64,000 nucleotides of DNA. It comes from Pseudolabrys sp. (GTDB lineage: Bacteria > Pseudomonadota > Alphaproteobacteria > Rhizobiales > Xanthobacteraceae). Location: positions 206,375 to 270,374 of the forward strand of contig JALHRB010000002.1 of NCBI GenBank assembly GCA_022841665.1, written 5' to 3'. Made by a program: the position numbers and the translations under genes. A model generated the notes under the pieces. The model was given only the letters and a program-made list of their open reading frames with translations. It did no database searches and had not been told where the DNA came from. This document shows, in pieces, positions 25,293 to 33,968 of the stretch (positions are counted from its first letter, which is position 1; each line of letters opens with the position of its first letter).

Positions 25293-25421
25293 CTCCGCTC
25301 ATTCCCGCGCGCAGACATCGGGTTTACCCGATGTCTGCCACCTGGAGTGCGCAAGTCGGCTACAGCCGACTTGCGACGGGGACCCAGCGCTGGATTCCCG
25401 CTTTCGCGGGAATGAGCGGAG
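25293..25421. repeat. family B palindromic repeat with nested hairpins, between livM and livH
   Basis: Terminal arms CTCCGCTCATTCCCGCG and CGCGGGAATGAGCGGAG. Inside are two perfect hairpins: CAGACATCGGGTTTACCCGATGTCTG in sense (arms CAGACATCGGG / CCCGATGTCTG) and GCAAGTCGGCTACAGCCGACTTGC (arms GCAAGTCGGC / GCCGACTTGC). The first recurs at 28931-29074. Confidence 0.92.
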
Positions 25422-25449
25422 TTTGTTGCGGCTGACGCATTCATTTCCA

Positions 25450-26313
25450 TCACCGCCTCCCGAACAGGCCGGCCGGCTTCCACATCAGCACGGCTACCAT
25501 GACGAGATAGATGAGGAAGGCGCCTAACTCGGGCGCGTAGTATTTGCCGGCCACGTCGCTGATGCCGATCAGGCAGGCGGCGGCAAACGAGCCGACGATG
25601 GAGCCCAGCCCCCCGACCGAGACGATGATCAGCACATAGACGAGGTAGGTGAAAGCAAAGCTCGGGTCGAGCCCGACGATGTCGATGGCGAGCGAGCCGC
25701 CCAGTCCCGCGAGCCCGGAGCCGAGCGCGAAGGTCACCGCGAAGGTGCGGTCGACGTCGATGCCTAAGCCCCGCGCCATGCGCTGGTTGTCGACCGCCGC
25801 GCGCACCTGCGCGCCGAAGCGGGTGTATTCGAGGCCTGCCACCAGCAGCAGCGTCACCACCAGCGCGATGCCGACCAGGAACATGCGGTAGTTGCTCAGG
25901 CCCAGCCCGAGAAAGCCGGTCGAGCCGCGCAGGAAGGGCGGCGTCTGGATCGGCTGCTGGATGGTGCCGAACACATAGGCCGCGGCCGCCACCGAGATGA
26001 AGGCGAAGCCGATGGTCAGCAGCACCTGGTCGAGGTCGCTGGCGCGGTAGAGCCTTCGGTAGAACAGGCGCTCCAGCACCACGCTGGCCGCCGCCGCGGC
26101 CAGGAACGAGACCGGCAGCGTCGCCAGAAACGGCCACTGCAATTCGTTCACCAGCGTAACGGTGACGTAGCCGCCGAGCATGGCGAAGGCGCAGTGCGCC
26201 AGGTTGACGAAGTTCATCAGCCCGAGCGTCACCGACAGGCCGACCGACAGCACGAACAGCAGCATCCCGTAGGCAATGCCGTCGAAGAGTACGCCGAAGA
26301 CGGGAGGGAGCAT
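25450..26313 (-). CDS. livH: LivH-like ABC transporter permease
   Basis: 287 residues, about eight membrane helices. The N-terminus VFGVLFDGIAYGMLLFVLSVGLSVTLGLMNFVNLAHCA is typical of LivH, as is RAAVDNQRMARGLGIDVDRTF followed by VSVGGLGSIVGSFAAACLIG. It pairs with LivM to form the membrane channel. It lies between two repeats (25293 and 26356). Confidence 0.92.
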   Translation of the reverse strand: MLPPVFGVLFDGIAYGMLLFVLSVGLSVTLGLMNFVNLAHCAFAMLGGYVTVTLVNELQWPFLATLPVSFLAAAAASVVLERLFYRRLYRASDLDQVLLTIGFAFISVAAAAYVFGTIQQPIQTPPFLRGSTGFLGLGLSNYRMFLVGIALVVTLLLVAGLEYTRFGAQVRAAVDNQRMARGLGIDVDRTFAVTFALGSGLAGLGGSLAIDIVGLDPSFAFTYLVYVLIIVSVGGLGSIVGSFAAACLIGISDVAGKYYAPELGAFLIYLVMVAVLMWKPAGLFGRR

Positions 26314-26355
26314 GGGAGTCTGGGTACCGATCTCGCGCGCGCCGAGCTTTTACTC

Positions 26356-26459
26356 AGTCATTCCGGGACGGCCCGAAGGGCCGGGCCCGGAATCCATAAC
26401 CCGTAGCGCTGCGGCGTATGGATTCCGGGCTCGCCGCTTCGCGGCGCCCCGGAATGACG
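26356..26459. repeat. family B palindromic repeat between livH and livK
   Basis: Terminal arms GTCATTCCGGG and CCGGAATGAC. Inner stems are GGCCCGAAGGGCC, CATAACCCGTAGCG and TCGCCGCTTCGCGGCG. The layout is close to that of the copy at 6597. Confidence 0.88.
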
Positions 26460-26565
26460 CGATGTGGCAATTCTCGCATTCAAATATCACGAGAAGGAGC
26501 CGAATGCGAAAGATGGGGCGACCGTGGCCGATCGCCCCATCCGGAGTCTCGCGTGGAGCGAGCGC

Positions 26566-27735
26566 TTACTTGTGCGTCGGGTCCTTGACGTTCTCGACCT
26601 TGTCGAACTCGACGTTGACGATGGCGCCGCCGACCTTCTCCACCCGGCGGATGTACACCGTCTGCACGATGTCGCGCGTGGCGGGATCGATCGAGATCGG
26701 GCCGCGCGGGCTTTCCCACTTCATGCCCTTGGCGGCGGCGATCAGCGCGTCGCCGTCGGCCTTGCCGCCGGTCTTCTTCAGCGCTTCGTAGATGAGGCGC
26801 ATGCCGTCATAGCCGCCGACGGCGAAGAAGTCCGGGTTGCGCTTGAACTCGGCGTTGAATGCCTTCACGAAGTCCTCGTTCATCTTGGACTTGTGGTTGT
26901 AGTCGTAGTGCCAGGTCGAGAGGCGGCCGAGCGCGAGGTCGCCCATCGCCTTCACCGCCTGCTCGTCGACGGCTTCGCCGGTCGACATGATTTTGACCTT
27001 CTTCGGGTCGATCTGGCGCTCGGCAAAGGCCTTGCCGATGGCGGCCGGCTGCGCGCCGCCCGGCACGAAGACGAAGATCGATTCCGGGTTGAGGTCCTTG
27101 GCGCGCTGGATGAAGGCGGAGAAGTCGGGGTTGGCGACCGGCATGCGCACCGAGCCGATGATCTCGCCGCCCGCCGCCTTGAACGCGCGCTGGAAGGCGC
27201 CTTCCGCGTCGAGGCCGGGGCCGAAGTCGCTGACCATGGTGTAGGCCTTCTTGGCGCCGCCCTTGGTCGCCAGCCAGGTGCCGGCGGTTTCCGAGATCTG
27301 CGGCAGCGTCAGCGACACGCGCACGATGTAGGGCGAGCGCTCGGTGATGACCGAGGTGGCCGCGTTCATGACGACCATGAACTTCTTGGCCTCGGCGGAG
27401 ACGCCGGCCGCGCCGAGCGCTTCCGGCGTGAGCGTGAAGCCGGCGAGGATGTCGGCCTTGTCGCGCACGACCAGTTCTTGCGCCAGGCGCTTGGCGACGT
27501 CCGGGTTCGGGCCGCCGGTGTCCTTGCGGATGATCTCGATCTTGCGGCCGGCGACCGTGTCGCCGTGCTGTTTCATGTACAGCTTGATGCCGTTGTCCAT
27601 CTGCGCGGACGTGTCGGCGAACTGGCCCGAAAAGGCGCTGATGAAGCCGATCCTGATCGGCTCCTGCGCCTGCGCCCCGGCCGGCAGCAAGGCGGTCGCG
27701 AGCAGCGCGGCGCCGGCGAGCAATGAGTGTCTCAT
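26566..27735 (-). CDS. livK: LivK-like ABC substrate-binding protein
   Basis: 389-residue periplasmic receptor with signal peptide MRHSLLAGAALLATALLPAGAQAQ and the type I binding fold opening EPIRIGFISAFSGQFADTSA. Other features are LVVRDKADILAGFTLTPEALGAA, SDFGPGLDAEGAFQRAFKAAGGEI, and GGYDGMRLIYEALKKTGG. ATG at 27735 is preceded by GGGGAGGAAT. First gene of the Liv unit. Its sequence suits amide-type or aromatic-acid ligands as well as amino acids, so the ligand is unknown. Confidence 0.9.
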   Translation of the reverse strand: MRHSLLAGAALLATALLPAGAQAQEPIRIGFISAFSGQFADTSAQMDNGIKLYMKQHGDTVAGRKIEIIRKDTGGPNPDVAKRLAQELVVRDKADILAGFTLTPEALGAAGVSAEAKKFMVVMNAATSVITERSPYIVRVSLTLPQISETAGTWLATKGGAKKAYTMVSDFGPGLDAEGAFQRAFKAAGGEIIGSVRMPVANPDFSAFIQRAKDLNPESIFVFVPGGAQPAAIGKAFAERQIDPKKVKIMSTGEAVDEQAVKAMGDLALGRLSTWHYDYNHKSKMNEDFVKAFNAEFKRNPDFFAVGGYDGMRLIYEALKKTGGKADGDALIAAAKGMKWESPRGPISIDPATRDIVQTVYIRRVEKVGGAIVNVEFDKVENVKDPTHK

Positions 27736-27877
27736 GTATTCCTCCCCTTGGATAACCTTGTTGGCATCCTTGGCGCCTAGAATGCCCCACAACCGCGGCA
27801 AAGAAAAGCGTCCGCGCCGCGGGCGCATCCGCGGCCTAATGACTGCAAGTGGTTTGGGCTCCCACGGTATCTCGCTT

Positions 27878-27977
27878 GTCACCCCCGCGAAAGCGGGGGT
27901 CCAGTACGCCGCAGCCTATCGATAGGGCACGGGGTACTCCCGGGTCTCGCTCGCGCCGCTCGCTCGCCCGGGACGAC
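27878..27977. repeat. family B palindromic repeat
   Basis: GTCACCCCCGCGAAAGCGGGGGT at the left, CCAGTACGCCGCAGCCTATC in the middle and CGCTCGCCCGGGACGAC at the right. Lies in the gap between livK and the binding-protein-like gene that follows. Confidence 0.9.
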
Positions 27978-27982
27978 GGCGG

Positions 27983-28855
27983 TCAACCCAGCGACACTGT
28001 CGCCCGCTCGTATTGGCCGCTGCCCATCTTTCCGTCGGGGAAGATACCGTGGGCAGCAATCCACTCGAACGACTCCTCGTACACTTCCTTGGTGTAGGGC
28101 TCGAATACCAGGCGTTCGCCCGGGCCCCAGCGGCGGGTGTCCATGCGGGGGTGGAAGCGGTCGGGAAACTCGTTCTTGTAGTAATGCGTATAGAGCTCCG
28201 GCCGCAGGTCGATGTCGCGCTGGGCCCGGCGTAGCGCGCGGAAGAACTTGCGCAGGTCCTCCGGGTCGGGATCGCCGTGCACCATGGTGCCGATCATGAA
28301 GGTGCAGTCGATCACCTTGCGGAAGCCGAGCTGCTCGGCGAAGTAATAGGGCCCGCCGAACAGATGCACCGCCGGCGCCGTGCCGTCGAACAGCTTCTCC
28401 ATGCGCGCAAACAGCATGCCGTCGGCATAGACCAGGTTGATCTCCTCCGGCGTGAGGTACTGCTCGAGCGCCTGCACGGTCGAGTAGTGGCTGCCGGACT
28501 GGTAGCCGACCGAGACCGGCACGCCGGCAAGGTCGGACGGCTCCTTGATCGCGGAATCGGCGGCGACGAAGACGCCGGCCGGCGCCACCGAATAGACGTC
28601 GGTCATCATCTTGCCGTGGCCGTTGCTGGCGGCGACGTTGACCGTCCAGTGGCAGGCGCAGGAGACGTTCGACTTGCGGCCCTGCTCGAACGACTGATAG
28701 GCGCCGACCTTGTCGCCCTTGTCGTGGATTTTGCCGTCGGTGGCGCGCATCAGCTCGCGGAATTCGTAGTCGAGGCCTTCCTGGCGGAAGTAGTCCTTCT
28801 CCTCGGCCACCCATTCCTGCAGGCGGAAATGCGGTTCGATGATGAACTTGGCCAT
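27983..28855 (-). CDS. binding-protein-like (NMT1/SsuA-type) protein without signal peptide
   Basis: 290 residues with the fold cues of NitT/TauT-type substrate-binding proteins: FRQEGLDYEFREL, SDLAGVPVSVGYQSGSHY, LEQYLTPEEINLVYADGMLFARMEKLFDGTAPAV. The N-terminus MAKFIIEPHFRLQEWVAEEKDYF is not a signal peptide, and upstream in-frame codons (ARGDDQAEVLAYTFRK) do not provide one, so it is predicted cytoplasmic. Cys-rich SNVSCACHW near residue 65 is unusual. It may be an intracellular ligand-binding or enzyme variant. Lies at the upstream end of the Liv/deacetylase block on the same strand. Function unknown. Confidence 0.7.
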   Translation of the reverse strand: MAKFIIEPHFRLQEWVAEEKDYFRQEGLDYEFRELMRATDGKIHDKGDKVGAYQSFEQGRKSNVSCACHWTVNVAASNGHGKMMTDVYSVAPAGVFVAADSAIKEPSDLAGVPVSVGYQSGSHYSTVQALEQYLTPEEINLVYADGMLFARMEKLFDGTAPAVHLFGGPYYFAEQLGFRKVIDCTFMIGTMVHGDPDPEDLRKFFRALRRAQRDIDLRPELYTHYYKNEFPDRFHPRMDTRRWGPGERLVFEPYTKEVYEESFEWIAAHGIFPDGKMGSGQYERATVSLG

Positions 28856-28930
28856 GCGCGTCTCCCTGTTTTCCGGCTTCTCTGCGGAAGCTCGGCACTT
28901 TCGAAAAGTATAGGCCAAAACCTCCGCCTG

Positions 28931-29074
28931 GTCGTCCCCGCGCGCAGACATCGGGTATACCCGATGTCTGCCACCCGATAGTGCGGCGGGGACCCAGTAC
29001 GCCGCAGCCTATCGATAGGGCACGGTATACTGGGTCCCGGGTCTCGCTCGCGTTGCTCGCTCGCCCGGGACGAC
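28931..29074. repeat. family B palindromic repeat with nested hairpin
   Basis: GTCGTCCCCGCGCGCAGACATCGGG... with the hairpin CAGACATCGGG / CCCGATGTCTG shared with 25293, the CCCAGTACGCCGC / TATACTGGGTCCCGGG arms and CGCTCGCCCGGGACGAC. Confidence 0.9.
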
Positions 29075-29592
29075 GCACAAATTATTTTCCCACATACTTG
29101 ACCTTATTCCCAAGGTATGTAATCCTGTTTTCGTCCGGTCCGTCGAGGGGCGTCATCTAGAGGCGTCTTGATGGTGGGATCGGATGCGGCGCCTGCGGGC
29201 GGGGACGAACGTACCCCCGCAACCCCGGGCGGCGCCGGGGCTCCGCCCGCGGGCAATACGACCCGCTGCGAGGAGCTCGCTGACGGTGGGCCGCGGTAAG
29301 ACCCTCCCGAGGCTTTGCGTGCGCGGCCGCCCGCAAGGCGGTTGCGAGGGCGGGAGCCGGAGGCAGAGGCGCGCGAACCCCCGAAAGCGCGGTCCCGGCG
29401 CTGGAGAGAAAGCTCTCTTCAAATCGCCGCGATGGCGCGCCGAGAGGCGCCGCACCTTCGCAAAACGAAGGTGCGATCAACGAACGAACGTCGCGTCACT
29501 CGGCGCGCCGTCCCCCTCTCTGTTGAGAGGGGAAAGGGAAGACAGGCCTCCCCGGGCCGCGACAAAGAACAGGGGCGGCGGAGCATTGCCTC

Positions 29593-29607
29593 GGCTCTTT
29601 GAAAATC
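29593..29607 (+). promoter_or_regulatory. boxA-like motif in a non-coding segment
   Basis: GGCTCTTTGAAAATC resembles the boxA antitermination element found in rRNA leaders (core CTCTTTgA/aAA). In alphaproteobacterial rrn leaders this element precedes 16S rRNA; here a repeat and an acyl-CoA synthetase gene follow instead. Identification rests on motif similarity only. Confidence 0.4.
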
Positions 29608-29642
29608 AAATCGTGTCATGGGGACGTGCCGCACATTCGGCT

Positions 29643-29747
29643 GTCACCCCCGCGAAAGCGGGGGTCCAGTACGCCGAAGTCTCTCGATAGGCTGCGGCGT
29701 ACTGGGTCCCGGGTCTCGCTCGCCTTGCTCGCTCGCCCGGGACGACA
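29643..29747. repeat. family B palindromic repeat
   Basis: GTCACCCCCGCGAAAGCGGGGGT at the left, CCAGTACGCCG / GCGGCGTACTGGGTCCCGGG in the middle and CTCGCCCGGGACGAC at the right. It ends about 50 bp before the acyl-CoA synthetase start. Confidence 0.9.
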
Positions 29748-29799
29748 GGAGTCGTGAACGCACTGGACCTCACGCAACACCCTCACTAGCTTCCGCGCC

Positions 29800-31419
29800 A
29801 TGCTGGGAAACACCGCGACCGACTACGACACGCTCTACCGCCAATTCCGCTGGGACATTCCGGCGCGCTACAACATCGGCGTCGACATCTGCGACCGCTG
29901 GGCGGCGCGCGATCCTTCCCGCCTCGCCATCCTCAACATCCGCGCCGATGGCGGCGAGGAGAAGATCACCTTCGGCTGGCTGCGCGAGACCTCCAACCGG
30001 CTCGCCAACGTGCTGCGCGCGCACGGCGTCAAGCGCGGCGACCGCGTCGCGCTCATGTTGCCGCAGGCGCCGGAAGTGGCCGCCGTGCATGTCGCGATCT
30101 ACAAGCTCGGCGCCATCGCGCTGCCGGTCGCCGTGCTGTTCGGGCCCGACGCGCTCTCCTACCGCCTGCAGAATTCCGGCGCGCGCGCGCTCGTCACCAA
30201 CGCGCAGGGCGTGGCGAAGCTGGCCGGGATTCGCAATGAAGCGCCGCAGCTCGCCTGCGTGCTGTCGATCGACGGCGTGGACGCCGGCGTTCTCGGCTTC
30301 CACGACCAGCTCGCCAAGGCCTCGTCGGACTTCACGGCCGTCGACACCGCGGCCGAAGACCCCGCGATGATGATCTACACGTCCGGCACCACCGGCCAGC
30401 CGAAGGGCGCGCTGCATGCGCACCGCGTGCTGCTCGGCCATCTGCCCGGCGCCGAATTGCCGCTCTATCCCTTCCCGCAAGCGGGCGACAATTACTGGAC
30501 GCCGGCGGACTGGGCCTGGGCCGGCGGCCTCCTGGACGTGCTGCTGCCGAGCTTGCATCACGGCGTGCCGGTGGTCGCGCGCCGCATCGAGAAGTTCGAT
30601 CCGGAGGAAGCCTTCGCGCTGATGGCGCGCGTCGGCGTGCGCAATGCCTTCATCCCGCCGACCGCGCTGCGCATGATGCGCGCCGTGCCGAGCCCGCGCG
30701 GGCGCTACGACTTCAAGCTGCGGTGCGTTTCCTCCGGCGGCGAGTCGCTCGGCATCGAGGCGCTGGAGTGGGGCAGGGAGGCCTTCGGGCTGACCATCAA
30801 CGAGTTCTACGGCCAGACCGAATGCAACCTGGTGCTCGGCTCCTGCGCGCAGCTCGGCATGCTGAAAGTGGGCGCCATCGGCAAGCCGGTGCCCGGCCAT
30901 ACGGTGGCGGTGATCGACCGCGCCGGCAACGTCGCCAAGCCCGGCGAGATCGGGCAGATCGCCGTGAAACGGCCGGACCCCGTGATGTTCCTCGAATACT
31001 GGGGCCGCCCCGACGCCACGCGCGAGAAGTTCATCGGCGACTGGATGACCACCGGCGACCAGGGCGTGACCGACGACGAAGGCTACATCAGCTTCGTCGG
31101 CCGCGACGACGACGTCATCACCTCGTCCGGCTTCCGCATCGGCCCGGGCGAGATCGAGGATTGCCTGATCCGCCACCCGGCGGTGGCGCTCGCCGCCGCC
31201 ATCGGCAAGCCGGACCCGGTGCGCACCGAGATCGTGAAGGCTTTCGTCGTGCTCAAGCCCGGCCACCCCGCCACCGACGCGCTCGCCGCCGACATCCAGA
31301 GCTTCGTGCGCACGCGGCTCTCCGCCCACGAATATCCGCGCGAGGTCGCCTTCATCGACGCCATGCCGATGACCACGACGGGCAAGGTGATACGGCGGCT
31401 GCTGCGGGAGAAGGCGTGA
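29800..31419 (+). CDS. AMP-forming acyl-CoA synthetase (acetyl/medium-chain type)
   Basis: 539 residues of the ANL superfamily. P-loop MMIYTSGTTGQPKGALH, INEFYGQTEC adenylate motif, DWMTTGDQGVTDDEGY hinge region and the catalytic lysine in PMTTTGKVIRRLLREKA are all present. Overall pattern, including the PARYNIGVDICDRWA start, is that of medium-chain acyl-CoA synthetases related to acetyl-CoA synthetase. It activates a carboxylate with ATP and CoA. It stands alone; a repeat begins 17 bp after the stop. Substrate cannot be read from sequence. Confidence 0.87.
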   Translation: MLGNTATDYDTLYRQFRWDIPARYNIGVDICDRWAARDPSRLAILNIRADGGEEKITFGWLRETSNRLANVLRAHGVKRGDRVALMLPQAPEVAAVHVAIYKLGAIALPVAVLFGPDALSYRLQNSGARALVTNAQGVAKLAGIRNEAPQLACVLSIDGVDAGVLGFHDQLAKASSDFTAVDTAAEDPAMMIYTSGTTGQPKGALHAHRVLLGHLPGAELPLYPFPQAGDNYWTPADWAWAGGLLDVLLPSLHHGVPVVARRIEKFDPEEAFALMARVGVRNAFIPPTALRMMRAVPSPRGRYDFKLRCVSSGGESLGIEALEWGREAFGLTINEFYGQTECNLVLGSCAQLGMLKVGAIGKPVPGHTVAVIDRAGNVAKPGEIGQIAVKRPDPVMFLEYWGRPDATREKFIGDWMTTGDQGVTDDEGYISFVGRDDDVITSSGFRIGPGEIEDCLIRHPAVALAAAIGKPDPVRTEIVKAFVVLKPGHPATDALAADIQSFVRTRLSAHEYPREVAFIDAMPMTTTGKVIRRLLREKA

Positions 31420-31436
31420 CGATGCTCACCGCACCT

Positions 31437-31502
31437 CTCCGCTCATGCCCGCGAAAGCGGGCATCCAGCGCTGGGTCCCCGCTTTCGCGGGGACGAGCGG
31501 AG
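31437..31502. repeat. short family B palindromic repeat
   Basis: CTCCGCTCATGCCCGCGAAAGCGGGCAT at the left and CCCCGCTTTCGCGGGGACGAGCGGAG at the right. This compact version matches the size and arms of the fixI insertion. Confidence 0.92.
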
Positions 31503-31508
31503 CAAGGG

Positions 31509-32942
31509 TCAGGGCGACGGCGTACGCCCGCCCATGATGAAGACATGGAAGCCGAGGCGGCGCTTGGCGACGCGGTACAGCATCAGCGACTCGGCGGCGA
31601 GCGCCGTGGAGGTCGCCGCCGCCGCCCCCTCGATGCCGATGCGCGGAATGAGCACGATGCACAGCACGAGGTTGATCGTAAAGGCGATGGCGTAGATCGC
31701 CGCGCACGGCTTGCGCTCGCCGAGCATGTTGAGGAGCCGCTCCGCCGGCCCCACCGCCGCCCGGGCCATCATGCCGACGGCGAGGATGAGCATCACCGCA
31801 TAGCCTTGCTCGAAATTCGGCCCGAACAATTTCAACAACGGCTGGCCGAAGGCGAGGATCGCGGCGCAGACCGCGAGCGAGGGCCAGAACGTCCAGCGCG
31901 TCGCTTCCGCGAAGAACGACGCGAGCCGCTTGCTGTCGCCGGATACGTGATACTGCGTGAACTTGTGCGTGGTCGCGCCGGCGATGGCGAAATAGACGAA
32001 AGCGACGATCGCCAGGAGCCGCGCGCCGGCATAGTAGACTGCGACCTGGTCGGGCGAGCCGAAATGCTCGAGCGCCAGGATGTCCACGTAGGTGAGCAGC
32101 AGATAGAAGCTTTCCACCACGAAAATGGGCAGCGAGGTGGCGAGCCAGATTTTCGGCGCGTAGGTCTTCGGGCCTTGCGGCACCTTCGCCTTGAGGCGGC
32201 GGTTGAGCACGAACAGTTGCCCGATGGTGACGATGTAAGTCGTGGCGACCGCAATGAGCATCGCGGTCACCGCATCGGTCGGCGCGCCGAAGGTCCAGGC
32301 GACGCCCATCAGCACGGTGATCGCGGCCTGCCGCCAGATGTAGAACGGCATCAGCGCGAGGTTCGGCCAGTCGTAGGATTGCGCGATGCCGGCCTGCGCC
32401 TGCACCAGGCCGTAGATCGGAATGGTCAGGCAGGCGAGATAAAGCGGGATGATGGCGTAGTGGTCGAGCACCGGCGCCAGCAGCGTCACGCCGAGCGCGC
32501 CCACGAGGCCGATGCCCGTGGCGATGGCAAAGGCGAGCCAGCGCGAACCACTGAGAAAGCCGCGCAGGTGGTTGAGCGCGCCGAGCTCGCTGTATTCCGG
32601 CACGAAGCGCTTGGCCGCCGACGACAGCCCGAGATCGGACAGCGCGCCGATCATCAGCACCCAGGTCCACACATAGATGTAGACGCCGAACTCGAACGCG
32701 CCCATCCAGCGCGCCAGCAGCACTTGCGACACCAGCGCGAGCAGCGCCGAGCCGACGCGCACCAGAAACACCTTGCCGGCGATGAGCTGCGCCAGCCGGC
32801 TGTCGCTTTTTTCAGTGAGGATGGCCTTGACGCGCGCGATCAGGCGCGCGGCCGGCGAGGGCGCGGGTGCGACGGGTTCGGTGCCGGCCAGCGCCACGGC
32901 TTCGGCCGGCGGCTGCCGGGATGCGAACGACGGCAGGGCCAT
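31509..32942 (-). CDS. polysaccharide flippase of the MATE/MOP superfamily (Wzx-like)
   Basis: 477-residue membrane protein with about twelve to fourteen hydrophobic helices after a 50-residue polar N-terminus. The start of the transporter domain (LIAGKVFLVRVGSALLALVSQVLLARWMGAFEFGVYIYVWTW) and SSAAKRFVPEYSELGALNHLRGFL match O-antigen/exopolysaccharide flippases. It likely flips lipid-linked glycans across the inner membrane. No glycosyltransferases are next to it, so it is an isolated member, convergent to the acyl-CoA synthetase. Other superfamily branches (MurJ) are less likely. Confidence 0.82.
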   Translation of the reverse strand: MALPSFASRQPPAEAVALAGTEPVAPAPSPAARLIARVKAILTEKSDSRLAQLIAGKVFLVRVGSALLALVSQVLLARWMGAFEFGVYIYVWTWVLMIGALSDLGLSSAAKRFVPEYSELGALNHLRGFLSGSRWLAFAIATGIGLVGALGVTLLAPVLDHYAIIPLYLACLTIPIYGLVQAQAGIAQSYDWPNLALMPFYIWRQAAITVLMGVAWTFGAPTDAVTAMLIAVATTYIVTIGQLFVLNRRLKAKVPQGPKTYAPKIWLATSLPIFVVESFYLLLTYVDILALEHFGSPDQVAVYYAGARLLAIVAFVYFAIAGATTHKFTQYHVSGDSKRLASFFAEATRWTFWPSLAVCAAILAFGQPLLKLFGPNFEQGYAVMLILAVGMMARAAVGPAERLLNMLGERKPCAAIYAIAFTINLVLCIVLIPRIGIEGAAAATSTALAAESLMLYRVAKRRLGFHVFIMGGRTPSP

Positions 32943-33000
32943 CGGGCCCGTTTAGCAAGGAACCCTTAACATTCGGTTGGGTCGGGCCGGAACGGCTTTT

Positions 33001-33065
33001 CTCCGTTCGTCCCCGTGAAAGCGGGGACCCAGCGCTGGATTCCCGCTTGCGCGGGAATGAGCGGA
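33001..33065. repeat. short family B palindromic repeat
   Basis: CTCCGTTCGTCCCCGTGAAAGCGGGGACCCAG at the left and CTGGATTCCCGCTTGCGCGGGAATGAGCGGAG at the right. Same compact layout as at 31437 and in fixI. Confidence 0.92.
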
Positions 33066-33086
33066 GAGGGGAAGCGCTGCGGCAGG

Positions 33087-33959
33087 TCAGGGCAGGGACG
33101 AAAGGATTCCTTCGACAACCTTGCGGTCTTCCGCGCTCAAGGCGGCCTGCGGCGGCACCGGATCGCCGACCTCGTAGCCCTGGATCTGCAAGCCCGCCTT
33201 GATGCAGGCGGCCAGGTTAAAGCGCGCGAAGGCCTCGTTGATGCGCCACAGCTCGCGCTGCAATGTCATGGCCTCGGTCCATTTCTGCGCCTTGCACAGC
33301 TCGTACAGCTTCACGCTCTGGCGCGGCACGATGCAGGCCGGTCCAGCCATCCAGCCGACGCCGCCGATCAGCATCACCGCCGCCGGAATATGCGCCGAGG
33401 CCGAGAACACCTTCATCTTCGGCGCGCGGTTCATGATCGACAAGAGGCGGCCGGTGTTGGTCGATGCGTCCTTGATGTAGCGGATGCGCGGATGCTCGGA
33501 GAGCCGCGCGATCACGTCGAGCGTCAGGTCGCTGCGCTGGAAGTTCGGGTTGGTGTAGAGCACCGTCGGAATGTCGACCGCGTCGGCGATGGCGCGGAAA
33601 TAGGCCTCGACCTGCGCATCCTTGAGCGGGAAGTAGGCCTCGCAGATGGCGAGGATGCCGTCGGCGCCGAGCTTCTGGTAGTCCTTCGCCTGCGCCACCG
33701 CGTCGGCGATGGACGTCGAGGCGACGCCTGCGATTACCGGCACGCGCTTGTCGGCCGCCTCGATGGTCGCCTTGACCACCGCGGCGCGCTGCGCGCGGTC
33801 CAGATAGGCGAACTCGCCGGTCGAGCCGAGCGGCGTCAGGCCGTGCACGCCGGCCTTGATGAGATCGTCGGAAAGCTTGCCCAGCACGTCGCCGAGGATG
33901 CGGCCCTGCGCGTCGATAGGGGAAACGAGATAGGGGAAGACGCCGTGCAAGTCGGTCAT
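33087..33959 (-). CDS. DapA-family aldolase/dehydratase
   Basis: 290-residue (beta/alpha)8 Schiff-base lyase. Family motifs are [18 protein letters not shown], the Tyr in [10 protein letters not shown] and the Schiff-base lysine in IRYIKDAST (near 163). The C-terminal part diverges from 4-hydroxy-tetrahydrodipicolinate synthase, and an ABC ATPase gene sits 9 bp upstream. It is probably a catabolic member acting on a keto-acid sugar, hydroxyproline-type or aromatic side-chain substrate; dapA itself cannot be excluded. Confidence 0.8.
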   Translation of the reverse strand: MTDLHGVFPYLVSPIDAQGRILGDVLGKLSDDLIKAGVHGLTPLGSTGEFAYLDRAQRAAVVKATIEAADKRVPVIAGVASTSIADAVAQAKDYQKLGADGILAICEAYFPLKDAQVEAYFRAIADAVDIPTVLYTNPNFQRSDLTLDVIARLSEHPRIRYIKDASTNTGRLLSIMNRAPKMKVFSASAHIPAAVMLIGGVGWMAGPACIVPRQSVKLYELCKAQKWTEAMTLQRELWRINEAFARFNLAACIKAGLQIQGYEVGDPVPPQAALSAEDRKVVEGILSSLP

Positions 33960-33968
33960 GTTGCCTCT

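Larger units (their letters stand above)
28856..29799. other. 944-bp gene-free stretch with two repeats and a leader-like segment
   Basis: Two family B repeats (28931-29074, 29643-29747) flank about 550 bp of very GC-rich sequence (29146-29620). The overlapping open frames here are Arg/Pro-rich on both strands and look non-coding. A perfect 10-bp stem (CGCACCTTCG / CGAAGGTGCG at 29451-29475) and a boxA-like GGCTCTTTGAAAATC at 29593-29607 are the only structured elements I can name. No rRNA or tRNA follows. The 50 bp before the acyl-CoA synthetase gene contain no clear Shine-Dalgarno. Confidence 0.65.

Noticed and set aside
29153..29690. Overlapping Arg/Pro-rich open frames on both strands
   Set aside because: No Shine-Dalgarno, extreme composition in every frame and partial overlap with a repeat; treated as non-coding.
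30723..32969. A 748-codon open frame on the plus strand across the acyl-CoA synthetase end and the flippase
   Set aside because: Arg/His-rich shadow frame opposite or out of frame with two well-supported genes.
25293..33065. Possible CRISPR array from many similar repeats
   Set aside because: Copies are kilobases apart, internally palindromic and differ in length; there are no regular spacers and no cas genes.
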